A stretch of 64,000 bases of DNA from Hydractinia symbiolongicarpus (Eukaryota > Cnidaria > Hydrozoa > Anthoathecata > Hydractiniidae). The position numbers and the translations under genes are program-made. A model generated the notes under the pieces. It searched no databases. It saw nothing but the letters and a program-made list of their open reading frames with translations, and was not told the DNA's origin. Where the stretch lies: positions 1,798,001 through 1,862,000 of the forward strand of contig NC_079886.1 in the NCBI RefSeq assembly GCF_029227915.1, written 5' to 3'. Below, piece after piece: positions 25,231 to 35,930 of the stretch; the first letter of the stretch is position 1, and each line of letters starts with the position of its first letter.

Positions 25231-25646
25231 CACAATTCCACACAATGTGCCTCGTCTACTACACATGCAACAACATTATCCTGATAAATTTTTGATTTTA
25301 GTAAATTTCTTCCTGTGTGTGACAAAAATGCTTCTGGATGTCCAAATAAAAAATCAATATCTCCATTTTTTATTTCATGTGAAACTTTGAAATTTGGTTC
25401 GACAGGATCTTCCGTATTCAAATGTGCAAAAAGATCTTCTGTACATTCTTCCATTTCATAAGTAAGTGTAGCAACTTCTACACCTCTTTGGCTCAAAATT
25501 TTTTGTTGATCCTCAATGATAGCGTTGAGAGGGCTAACAACAATCACTATGTTTCTTTTCTTCTGTAAAGGCATTACAAAAGGAAGTAACTGGTACAAAA
25601 TGGATTTCCCATATCCAGTAGGCAAAACCGCAAGAGTATCGTTTAA

Positions 25647-25649
25647 TTA
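25647..25649 (-). other. Premature stop codon in the helicase
   Basis: TAA interrupts the frame after codon 38. The surrounding bases repeat CTAATTAA twice, so a short duplication or slippage is a likely cause. The frame is open on both sides and the motifs on both sides belong to the same protein. Confidence 0.85.
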
Positions 25650-25763
25650 GTTAATTAGTTGTTTAAAGCAAATGATTTGTTTGGGCTTTAACACAAAATT
25701 TGGGTCAAAACCTTTCTCTAGAGCAAGTCGAAGTTTGGAAAAAAGTTGTATTATATTTTCCAT

Positions 25764-25875
25764 CTTGTTAGCCAGCTAACTAAATTTTTACTCGCCATAT
25801 GCTTGTTTTTATGCTCAGTTACCTTCCTATATCCCTTCCGTAAAATCTGGACAAGCAAGACAAACGGCTCTTTCA
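25764..25875 (-). other. Leader region of the helicase gene
   Basis: About 110 bp between the helicase ATG and the hairpin beside the right terminal repeat. No reading frame and no clear TATA box in the expected place. By symmetry with the left end, transcription probably starts here or in the terminal repeat. Confidence 0.35.
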
Positions 25876-25902
25876 AAAATACCCACTATAGGTGGGTATT
25901 TT
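25876..25902. repeat. Perfect 11-bp hairpin next to the right terminal repeat
   Basis: AAAATACCCAC (25876-25886) and GTGGGTATTTT (25892-25902) are exact reverse complements around the 5-base loop TATAG. The hairpin ends one base before the right terminal repeat begins. There is no equivalent beside the left terminal repeat, so the element ends are asymmetric. It could be a transposase or regulatory site, or a small palindromic insertion. Confidence 0.85.
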
Positions 25903-25903
25903 G

Positions 25904-25981
25904 ACCGGCCAGTCCCAGAGCTACTTCTTTCGCGCCAGCCACATATCAGAAAGAGAAAAAGAAGCCCTGGGAACGAGATTG
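25904..25981 (-). repeat. Right terminal inverted repeat
   Basis: About 78 bp, reverse complement of the left terminal repeat, ending CGAGATTG. Differences from the left end are mostly transitions (CTCGTTCCCAGGGC against CTCGTCCCCAGAGC) and one single-base gap. Confidence 0.93.
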
Positions 25982-25990
25982 GGAAATCAG
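25982..25990. repeat. Target-site duplication, right copy
   Basis: GGAAATCAG directly after the element, identical to 22515-22523, continuing into TTTACTTCC exactly as in uninterrupted monomers (near 12572). Confidence 0.93.
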
Positions 25991-26634
25991 TTTACTTCCT
26001 GGGTACTTTTTTTGTGTACTTTTGACTATACGGGCCGAGTACGGGATTTACGGGAAATCGCGGGTTTTCGTTTGCCGGCGATTAAACTTCTTTTATTCAG
26101 CGTCTCATCAAAAATGAAAATATTTTGGAAAACTACAAACCTCATGCGTTTTAGTGGTGAAAAAATAATTTAAAAAATCATTCGGGAAATCAGTTTACTC
26201 CCTGGGTACTTTTTTTGTGTACTTTTGACTATACGGGCCGAGTACGGGATTTACGGGAAATCGCGGGTTTTCGTTTGCCGGCGATTAAACTTCTTTTATT
26301 CAGCGTCTCATCAAAGATAAAAATATTTTTGAAAACTACAAGTCTCATGCGTTTTAGTGGTGAAAAAATAATTTAAAAAATCGTTCGGGGAATGAATTTA
26401 CTCCCTGGGTACTTTCTTTGAATACTTTTGACTATACGGGCCGAGTGCGGGATTTACGGGAAATCGCGGGTTTTCGTTTGCCGGCGATTAAACTTCTTTT
26501 ATTTAGCGTCTTATCAAAAATGAAAACATTTTTGAAAACAACAAGTCTCATGCGTTTTAGTGGTGAAAAAATAATTTAAAAAATCGTTCGGGAAATGAGT
26601 TTACTCCTTGAGTACTTTCTTTTTATACTCTTGA

Positions 26635-28460
26635 CTATACGGGCCCAGTACCGGATTTACGGGAAATCGCGGGTTTTCGTTTGCCGGCGATTAAACTTCT
26701 TTTATTCAGCGTCTTATCAAAAATGAAAACATTTTTGAAAACTACAAGTCTCATGCGTTTTAGTGGTGAAAAAATAATTTGAAAAATCGTTCTGAAAATG
26801 AGTTTACCCACAAGGTACTTTCTTTGTATACATTCGACTATAGGGGCCAAGACCGGGATTTACAGGAAAGCGCGGGTTTTCGTGTGCCGGCGATTAAACT
26901 TCTTTTATTCAGCGTCTCATCAAAAATGAAAACATTTTTGAAAACTACAAGTCTCATCCGTTTTAGTGGTGAAAAAATAATTTAAAAAATCATTCGGGTA
27001 ATCAGTTTACTCCCTGGGTACTTTTTTTGTATACTTTTGACTATACGGGCCGAGCACGGAATTTACGGGAAAGCGCGGGTTTTCGTTTGCCGGCGATTAA
27101 ACTTCTTTTATTCAGCGTCTCATCAAAAATGAAAATATTTTTGAAAACTACAAGTCTCATGCGTTTTAGTGGTGGAAAAATAATTTAAAAAATCGTTCGG
27201 GAAATGGATTTACTCCCTGGGTACTTTCTTTGTATACTTTTGACTCTGCGGGCCGAGTCCGGGATTTACGTGAAATCGCGAGTTTTCGTTTGCCGGCGAT
27301 TAAACTTCTTTAATTTATCGTTTCATCAAAAATGAAAACATTTTTTAAAACTGCAAGTCTCATGCGTTTTAGTGGTGAAAAAATAATTTAAAAAATCGTT
27401 CGGGAAATGAGTTTACTCCCTGGGTACTTTCTTTATACACATTCGACTATACGGGCCGAGTGCGGGATTTGCGGGAAATCGCGGGTTTTCCTTTGCCGGC
27501 GATTAAACTTCTTTTATTTAGCGTCTTATCAAAAATGAAAACATTTTTGAAAACTGCAAGTCTCATGCGTTTTAGTGGTAAAAAAATAATTTGAAAAATC
27601 GTTCTGAAAATGAGTTTACCCACAAGGTACTTTCTTTGTATACATTCGACTATAGGGGCCAAGCCCGGGATTTACAGGAAATCGCGGGTTTCGTTTGCCG
27701 GCGATTAAACTTCCTTTATTCAGCGTCTCATCAAAAATGAGAATATTTTTGAAAACTACAAGTCTCATGCGTTTTAGTGGTGAAAAAATAATTTAAAAAA
27801 TCGTTCGGGAAATCAGTTTACTTCCTGGGTACTTTTTTTGTGTACTTTTGACTATACGGGCCGAGTACGGGATTTACGGGAAATCGCGGGTTTTCGTTTG
27901 CCGGCGATTAAACTTCTTTTATTCAGCGTCTCATCAAAAATGAAAATATTTTGGAAAACTACAAACCTCATGCGTTTTAGTGGTGAAAAAATAATTTAAA
28001 AAATCATTCGGGAAATCAGTTTACTCCCTGGGTACTTTTTTTGTGTACTTTTGACTATACGGGCCGAGTACGGGATTTACGGGAAATCGCGGGTTTTCGT
28101 TTGCCGGCGATTAAACTTCTTTTATTCAGCGTCTCATCAAAGATAAAAATATTTTTGAAAACTACAAGTCTCATGCGTTTTAGTGGTGAAAAAATAATTT
28201 AAAAAATCGTTCGGGGAATGAATTTACTCCCTGGGTACTTTCTTTGAATACTTTTGACTATACGGGCCGTGTGCGGGATTTACGGGAAATCGCGGGTTTT
28301 CGTTTGCCGGCGATTAAACTTCTTTTATTTAGCGTCTTATCAAAAATGAAAACATTTTTGAAAACAACAAGTCTCATGCGTTTTAGTGGTGAAAAAATAA
28401 TTTAAAAAATCGTTCGGGAAATGAGTTTACTCCTTGAGTACTTTCTTTTTATACTCTTGA
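26635..28460 (+). repeat. 9-monomer HOR unit (1,826 bp) beyond the transposon
   Basis: The same monomer landmarks at 26635 and 28461 are 1,826 bp apart, equal to the spacing on the left at 13225, 15051 and 16877. This joins the two sides of the element into one HOR domain. Confidence 0.85.
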
Positions 28461-30448
28461 CTATACGGGCCCAGTACCGGATTTACGGGAAATCGCGGGT
28501 TTTCGTTTGCCGGCGATTAAACTTCTTTTATTCAGCGTCTTATCAAAAATGAAAACATTTTTGAAAACTACAAGTCTCATGCGTTTTAGTGGTGAAAAAA
28601 TAATTTGAAAAATCGTTCTGAAAATGAGTTTACCCACAAGGTACTTTCTTTGTATACATTCGACTATAGGGGCCAAGACCGGGATTTACAGGAAAGCGCG
28701 GGTTTTCGTGTGCCGGCGATTAAACTTCTTTTATTCAGCGTCTCATCAAAAATGAAAACATTTTTGAAAACTACAAGTCTCATCCGTTTTAGTGGTGAAA
28801 AAATAATTTAAAAAATCATTCGGGTAATCAGTTTACTCCCTGGGTACTTTTTTTGTATACTTTTGACTATACGGGCCGAGCACGGAATTTACGGGAAAGC
28901 GCGGGTTTTCGTTTGCCGGCGATTAAACTTCTTTTATTCAGCGTCTCATCAAAAATGAAAATATTTTTGAAAACTACAAGTCTCATGCGTTTTAGTGGTG
29001 GAAAAATAATTTAAAAAATCGTTCGGGAAATGGATTTACTCCCTGGGTACTTTCTTTGTATACTTTTGACTCTGCGGGCCGAGTCCGGGATTTACGTGAA
29101 ATCGCGAGTTTTCGTTTGCCGGCGATTAAACTTCCTTAATTTATCGTTTCATCAAAAATGAAAACATTTTTTAAAACTGCAAGTCTCATGCGTTTTAGTG
29201 GTGAAAAAATAATTTAAAAAATCGTTCGGGAAATGAGTTTACTCCCTGGGTACTTTCTTTATACACATTCGACTATACGGGCCGAGTACGAGATTTACGG
29301 GAAATCGCAGGTTTTCGTTTGCCGGCGATTAAACTTCTTTTATTTAGCGTCTCATCAAAAGTGAAAACATTTTTGAAAACTACAAGTCTCATGCGTTTTA
29401 GTGGTGAAAAAATAATTTAAAAAATCGTTCGGGAAATGAGTTAACTCCCTGGGTACTTTCTTTGTATACTTTTGACTATACGGGCCGATTACGGGATTTA
29501 CGGGAAATCGCGGGTTTTCGTTTGCCGGCAATTAAACTTCTTTTATTTAGTGTCTCATCAAAAATAAAAACATTTTTGAAAACTACAAGTCTTATGCGTT
29601 TTAGTGGTGAAAAAATAATTTAAAAAATCGTTCGGGAAATGAATTTACTCCCTGGGTACTTTCTTTGTATACTTTTGATTCTGCGGGCCGAGTCAGGGAT
29701 TTACGGGAAATCGCGGGTTTTCGTTTGCCGGCGATTAAACTTCTTTTATTCAGCGTCTCATCAAAAATGAAAATATTTTGAAAACTACAAGTCTCATGCG
29801 TTTTAGTGGTGAAAAAATAATTTAAAAAATCGTTCGGGAAATGAATTTACTCCCTGGGTACTTTCTTTGTATACTTTTGACTCTGCGGGCCGAGTCCGGG
29901 ATTTACGGGAAATCGCGGGTTTTCGTTTGCCGGCGATTAAACTTTTTTAATTTAGCGTTTCATCAAAAATGAAAACATTTTTAAAAACTACAAGTCTCAT
30001 GCGTTTTAGTGGTGAAAAAATAATTTAAAAAATCGTTCGGGAAATGAGTTTACTCCCTGGGTACTTTCTTTATACACATTCGACTATACGGGCCGAGTAC
30101 GGGATTTACAAGAAATCGCAGGTTTTCGTTTGCCGGCGATTAAACTTCTTTTATTCAGCGTCTCATCAAAAATGAAAATATTTTTGAAAACTACAAGTCT
30201 CATGCGTTTTAGTGGTGAAAAAATAATTTAAAAAATCGTTCGGGAAATGAATTTACTCCCTGGGTACTTTTTTGTATACTTTTGACTCTGCGGGCCGAGT
30301 CCGGGATTTACGGGAAATCGCGGGTTTTTGTTTGCCGGCGATTAAACTTTTTTAATTTAGCGTTTTATCAAAAATGAAAACATTTTTAAAAACTACAAGT
30401 CTCATGCGTTTAAGTGGTGAAAAAATAATTTAAAAAATCGTTCGGGAA

Positions 30449-32072
30449 ATGAGTTTACTCCCTGGCTACTTTCTTTATACACATTCGACTATACGGGCCG
30501 AGTACGGGATTTACGGGGAAACCGCAGGTTTTCGTTTGCAGGCGATTAAACTTCTTTTATTTAGCGTCTCATCAAAAGTGAAAACATTTTTGAAAACTAC
30601 AAGTCTCATGCGTTTTAGTGGTGAAAAAATAATTTTAAAAATCGTTTGGGAAATCAGTTTACTCACAGGGTACTTTTTTTGTATACATTCGACTATAGGG
30701 GCCAAGCCTTGGATTTACAGGAAATCGCGGGTTTTCGTTTGCCGGCGAATAAACTTCTTTTATTCAGCGTCTCATCAAAAATGAAAATATTTTTGAAAAC
30801 TACAAGTCTCATGCGTTTTAGTGGTGAAAAAATAATTTAAAAAATCGTTCGGGAAATGAATTTACTCCCTGGGTACTTTCTTTGTATACTTTTGACTATG
30901 CGGGCCGAGTGCGGGATTTACAGGAAATCGCGGGTTTTCGTTTGCCGGCGATTAAACTTCTTTTATTCAGCGTCTCATCAAAAATGAAAATATTTTGGAA
31001 AACTACAAGTCTCATGCGTTTTAGTGGTGAAACAATAATTTAAAAAATCATTCGGGAAATCAGTTTACTCCCTGGGTACTTTTTTTGTGTACTTTTGACT
31101 ATACGGGCCGAGTACGGCATTTACGGGAAATCGCGGGTTTTCGTTTGCCGGCGATTAAACTTCTTTTATTCAGCGTCTCATCAAAAATGAAAATATTTTT
31201 GAAAACTACAAGTCTCATGCGTTTTAGTGGTGAAAAAATAATTTAAAAAATCGTTCGGGAAATGAATTTACTCCCTGGGTACTTTCTTTGTATACTTTTG
31301 ACTATACGGGCCGAGTGCGGGATTTACGGGAAATCGCGGGTTTTCCTTTGCCGGCGATTAAACTTCTTTTATTTAGCGTCTTATCAAAAATGAAAACATT
31401 TTTGAAAACTACAAGTCTCATGCGTTTTAGTGGTGAAAAAATAATTTAAAAAATCGTTCGGGAAATGAGTTTACTCCTTGAGTACTTTCTTTGTATACTC
31501 TTGACTATACGGGCCGAGTACCGGATTTACGGGAAATCGCGGGTTTTCGTTTGCCGGCGATTAAACTTCTTTTATTCAGCGTCTTATCAAAAATTTAAAC
31601 ATTTTTGAAAACTACAAGTCTCATGCGTTTTAGTGTGAAAAAATAATTTGAAAAATCGTTCTGAAAATGAGTTTACCCACAAGGTACTTTCTTTGTATAC
31701 ATTCGACTATAGGGGCCAAGACCGGGATTTACAGGAAATCGCGGGTTTTCGTGTGCCGGCGATTAAACTTCTTTTATTCAGCGTCTCATCAAAAATGAAA
31801 ACATTTTTGAAAACTACAAGTCTCATCCGTTTTAGTGGTGAAAAAATAATTTAAAAAATCGTTCGGGAAATGAGTTTACTCCCTGGGTACTTTCTTTATA
31901 CACATTCGACTATACGGGCCGAGTACGGGATTTACGGGAAATCGCGGGTTTTTGTTTGCCGGCGATTAAACTTTTTTAATTTAGCGTTTTATCAAAAATG
32001 AAAACATTTTTAAAAACTACAAGTCTCATGCGTTTTAGTGGTGAAAAAATAATTTAAAAAATCGTTCGGGAA
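30449..32072 (+). repeat. 8-monomer HOR unit (1,624 bp)
   Basis: The unit begins at a distinctive monomer with GGAAACCGCAGG and TTTGCAGGCGATT, followed by one with TTTACTCACAGGGTAC. This pair recurs at 32073 (1,624 bp on), 33494 (1,421 bp on, seven monomers) and 35931 (2,437 bp on, twelve monomers), so the family is built from one core with variable numbers of monomers. Confidence 0.8.
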
Positions 32073-33493
32073 ATGAGTTTACTCCCTGGCTACTTTCTTT
32101 ATACACATTCGACTATACGGGCCGAGTACGGGATTTACGGGGAAACCGCAGGTTTTCGTTTGCAGGCGATTAAACTTCTTTTATTTAGCGTCTCATCAAA
32201 AGTGAAAACATTTTTGAAAACTACAAGTCTCATGCGTTTTAGTGGTGAAAAAATAAGTTTAAAAATCGTTTGGGAAATCAGTTTACTCACAGGGTACTTT
32301 TTTTGTATACATTCGACTATAGGGGCCAAGCCTTGGATTTACAGGAAATCGCGGGTTTTCGTTTGCCGGCGATTAAACTTCTTTTATTCAGCGTCTCATC
32401 AAAAATGAAAATATTTTTGAAAACTACAAGTCTCATGCGTTTTAGTGGTGAAAAACTAATTTAAAAAATCGTTCGGGAAATGAATTTACTCCCTGGGTAC
32501 TTTCTTTGTATACTTTTGACTATGCGGGCCGAGCGCGGGATTTACAGGAAATTGCGGGTTTTCGTTTGCCGGCGATTAAACTTCTTTTATTCAGCGTCTC
32601 ATCAAAAATGAAAATATTTTGGAAAACTACAAGTCTCATGCGTTTTAGTGGTGGAACAATAATTTAAAAAATCATTCAGGAAATCAGTTTACTCCCTGGG
32701 TACTTTTTTTGTGTACTTTTGACTATACGGGCCGAGTACAGCATTTACGGGAAATCGCGGGTTTTCGTTTGCCGGCGATTAAACTTCTTTTATTCAGCGT
32801 CTCATCAAAAATGAAATTATTTTTGAAAACTACAAGTCTCATGCGTTTTAGTGGTGAAAAAATAATTTAAAAAATCGTTCGGGAAATGAATTTACTCCCT
32901 GGGTACTTTCTTTGTATACTTTTGACTATACGGGCCGAGTGCGGGATTTACGGGAAATCGCGGGTTTTCCTTTGCCGGCGATTAAACTTCTTTTATTTAG
33001 CGTCTTATCAAAAATGAAAACATTTTTGAAAACTACAAGTCTCATGCGTTTTAGTGGTGAAAAAATAATTTAAAAAATCGTTCGGGAAATGAGTTTACTC
33101 CTTGAGTACTTTCTTTGTATACTCTTGACTATACGGGCCGAGTACCGGATTTACGGGAAATCGCGGGTTTTCGTTTGCCGGCGATTAAACTTCTTTTATT
33201 CAGCGTCTTATCAAAAATTTAAACATTTTTGAAAACTACAAGTCTCATGCGTTTTAGTGTGAAAAAATAATTTGAAAAATCGTTCTGAAAATGAGTTTAC
33301 CCACAAGGTACTTTCTTTGTATACATTCGACTATAGGGGCCAAGACCGGGATTTACAGGAAATCGCGGGTTTCCGTGTGCCGGCGATTAAACTTCTTTTA
33401 TTCAGCGTCTCATCAAAAATGAAAACATTTTTGAAAACTACAAGTCTCATCCGTTTTAGTGGTGAAAAAATAATTTAAAAAATCGTTCGGGAA
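32073..33493 (+). repeat. 7-monomer HOR unit (1,421 bp)
   Basis: Copy of the unit at 30449 lacking one monomer. It shares the unusual LEFT-junction pair (GGAAACCGCAGG, then ACTCACAGGG) and a monomer at about 33220-33260 with AAAATTTAAAC and TTTTAGTGTGAAAA, also seen near 31594-31640. Confidence 0.78.
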
Positions 33494-35930
33494 ATGAGTT
33501 TACTCCCTGGGTACTTTCTTTATACACATTCGACTATACGGGCCGAGTACGGGATTGACGGGGAAACCGCAGGTTTTCGTTTGCAGGCGATTAAACTTCT
33601 TTTATTTAGCGTCTCATCAAAAGTGAAAACATTTTTGAAAACTACAAGTCTCATGCGTTTTAGTGGTGAAAAAATAATTTTAAAAATCGTTTGGGAAATT
33701 AGTTTACTCACAGGGTACTTTCTTTGTATACATTCGACTATAAGGGCCAAGCCTGGGATTTACAGGAAATCGCGGGTTTTCGTTTGCCGGCGATTAAACT
33801 TCTTTTATTCAGCGTCTCATCAAAAATGAAAATATTTTTGAAAACTACAAGTCTCATGCGTTTTAGTGGTGAAAAAATAATTTAAAAAATCGTTCGGGAA
33901 ATGAATTTACTCCCTGGGTACTTTCTTTGTATACTTTTGACTATACGGACCGAGTGCGGGATTTACAGGAAATCGTGGGTTTTTGTTTGCCGGCGATTAA
34001 ACTTCTTTTATTCAGCGTCTCATCAAAAATGAAAATATTTTGGAAAACTACAAGTCTCGTGCGTTTTAGTGGTGAAACAATAATTTAAAAAATCATTCGG
34101 GAAATCAGTTTACTCCCTGGGTACTTTTTTTGTGTACTTTTGACTATACGGGCCGAGTACGGGATTTACGGGAAATCGCGGGTTTTCGTTTGCCGGCGAT
34201 TAAACTTCTTTTATTCAGCGTCTCATCAAAAATGAAAATGTTTTTGAAAACTACAAGTCTCATGCGTTTTAGTGGTGAAAAAATAATTTAAAAAATCGTT
34301 CGGGAAATGAATTTACTCCCTGGGTACTTTCTTTGTATACTTTTGACTATACGGGCCGAGTGCGGGATTTACGGGAAATCGCGGGTTTTCCTTTGCCGGC
34401 GATTAAACTTCTTTTATTTAGCGTCTTATCAAAAATGAAAACATTTTTGAAAACTACAAGTCTCATGCGTTTTAGTGGTGAAAAAATAATTTAAAAAATC
34501 GTTCGGGAAATGAGTTTACTCCTTGAGTACTTTCTTTGTATACTCTTGACTATACGGGCCGAGTACCGGATTTACGGGAAATCGCGGGTTTTCGTTTGCC
34601 GGCAATTAAACTTCTTTTATTCAGCGTCTCATCAAAAATGAAAATATTTTTGAAAACTAGAAGTCTCATGCGTTTTAGTGGTGAAAAAATAATTTAAAAA
34701 ATCGTTCGGGAAATGAGTTTACTCCCTGGGTACTTTCTTTATACACATTCGACTATACGGGCCGAGTACAGGATTTACGCGAAATCGCAGGTTTTCGTTT
34801 GCCGGCGATTAAACTTCTTTTATTTAGCGTCTCATCAAAAGTGAAAACATTTTTGGAAACTACAAGTCTCATGCGTTTTAGTGGTGAAAAAATAATTTAA
34901 AAAATCGTTCGGGAAATGAGTTAACTCCCTGGGTACTTTCTTTGTATACTTTTGACTATACGGGCCGAGTACGGGATTTACGGGAAATCGCGGGTTTTCG
35001 TTTGCCGGCGATTAAACTTCTTTTATTTAGCGTCTCATCAAAAATAAAAACATTTTTGAAAACTACAAGTCTCATGCGTTTTAGTGGTGAAAAAATAATT
35101 TAAAAAATCGTTCGGGAAATGAATTTACTCCCTGGGTACTTTCTTTGTATACTTTTGACTATACGGGCCGAGTGCGGGATTTACGGGAAATCGCGGGTTT
35201 TCCTTTGCCGGCGATTAAACTTCTTTTATTTAGCGTCTTATCAAAAATGAAAACATTTTTGAAAACTACAAGTCTCATGCGTTTTAGTGGTGAAAAAATA
35301 ATTTAAAAAATCGTTCGGGAAATGAGTTTACTCCTTGAGTACTTTCTTTGTATACTCTTGACTATACGGGCCGAGTACCGGATTTACGGGAAATCGCGGG
35401 TTTTCGTTTGCCGGCAATTAAACTTCTTTTATTCAGCGTCTCATCAAAAATGAGAATATTTTTGAAAACTACAAGTCTCATGCGTTTTAGTGGTGAAAAA
35501 ATAATTTAAAAAATCGTTCGGGAAATGAGTTTACTCCCTGGGTACTTTCTTTATACACATTCGACTATACGGGCCGAGTACGGGATTTACGCGAAATCGC
35601 AGGTTTTCGTTTGCCGGCGATTAAACTTCTTTTATTTAGCGTCTCATCAAAAGTGAAAACATTTTTGAAAACTACAAGTCTCATGCGTTTTAGTGGTGAA
35701 AAAATAATTTAAAAAATCGTTCGGGAAATGAGTTAACTCCCTGGGTACTTTCTTTGTATACTTTTGACTATACGGGCCGAGTACGGGATTTACGGGAAAT
35801 CGCGGGTTTTCGTTTGCCGGCGATTAAACTTCTTTTATTTAGCGTCTCATCAAAAATAAAAACATTTTTGAAAACTACAAGTCTCATGCGTTTTAGTGGT
35901 GAAAAAATAATTTAAAAAATCGTTCGGGAA
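33494..35930 (+). repeat. 12-monomer HOR unit (2,437 bp)
   Basis: Longer copy of the same family, enlarged by an internal block: the monomers near 34730-35110 and 35520-35920 (TTTACGCGAAATCGCAGG, then GAGTTAACTCCC) occur twice. The next unit start is at 35931. Confidence 0.72.

Larger units (their letters stand above)
24013..25763 (-). pseudogene. RecQ-like ATP-dependent DNA helicase, two exons, one premature stop
   Basis: Exon 1 runs 25763-25231 and exon 2 runs 25078-24013, joined in frame (about 531 residues). The ATG at 25763 begins MENIIQLFSK. A RecQ-type N-terminal F-D-P-x-F-x-L-K-P-K-Q follows, then motif I PTGYGKS (25622-25602), motif Ia SPLNAIIEDQ, motif II DEAHC (from 25256), WG-EFRKSF directly across the splice, and motif III LALTTTA (25008-24988). 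Motif V ATTAFGMGVN (24588-24559), motif VI QEIGRAGR (24498-24475) and a Cys cluster CLRKSLLKYF...CCENC like the RecQ zinc-binding region complete it. It would unwind DNA 3' to 5' using ATP. Codon 39 is TAA (25649-25647), between the N-terminal part and motif I, in a locally repeated CTAATTAA stretch. All other motifs are intact, so inactivation is recent or the product starts elsewhere. There is no winged-helix or HRDC region as in large RecQ proteins. It is the partner of the plus-strand gene in the same transposon. Confidence 0.88.
22524..25981. mobile_element. DNA transposon with 79-bp TIRs, two convergent genes and 9-bp TSD
   Basis: The element is 3,458 bp, starts CAATCTCG and ends CGAGATTG, with inverted ends matching over about 79 bp and a perfect 9-bp target duplication. 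It carries a DUF6589-like coding segment on the plus strand and a RecQ-like helicase on the minus strand, converging on a shared AT-rich centre. Each gene begins close to one terminal repeat. That layout, with long TIRs and 9-bp TSD, resembles MuDR/Mutator elements, but neither protein looks like a Mutator protein. Helicase-bearing Academ-type transposons are another candidate by protein content, although I recall shorter target duplications for Academ. The superfamily is therefore left open. The copy is probably non-autonomous. Confidence 0.93.

Noticed and set aside
22524-25981. Helitron, because of a helicase plus a near-terminal hairpin
   Set aside because: The element has long inverted repeats and a 9-bp target duplication, its helicase is RecQ-type rather than Pif1-type, and there is no Rep/HUH motif or TC...CTRR ends.
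22524-25981. Host gene pair stranded inside the satellite
   Set aside because: Both genes lie within precise inverted repeats and a target-site duplication, so they belong to the mobile element.
25892-26173. 93-codon plus-strand frame spanning the right transposon end and the satellite
   Set aside because: It merely reads through the terminal repeat into a monomer that is open in the same frame elsewhere (for example 18453-18647); no evidence of a fused gene.
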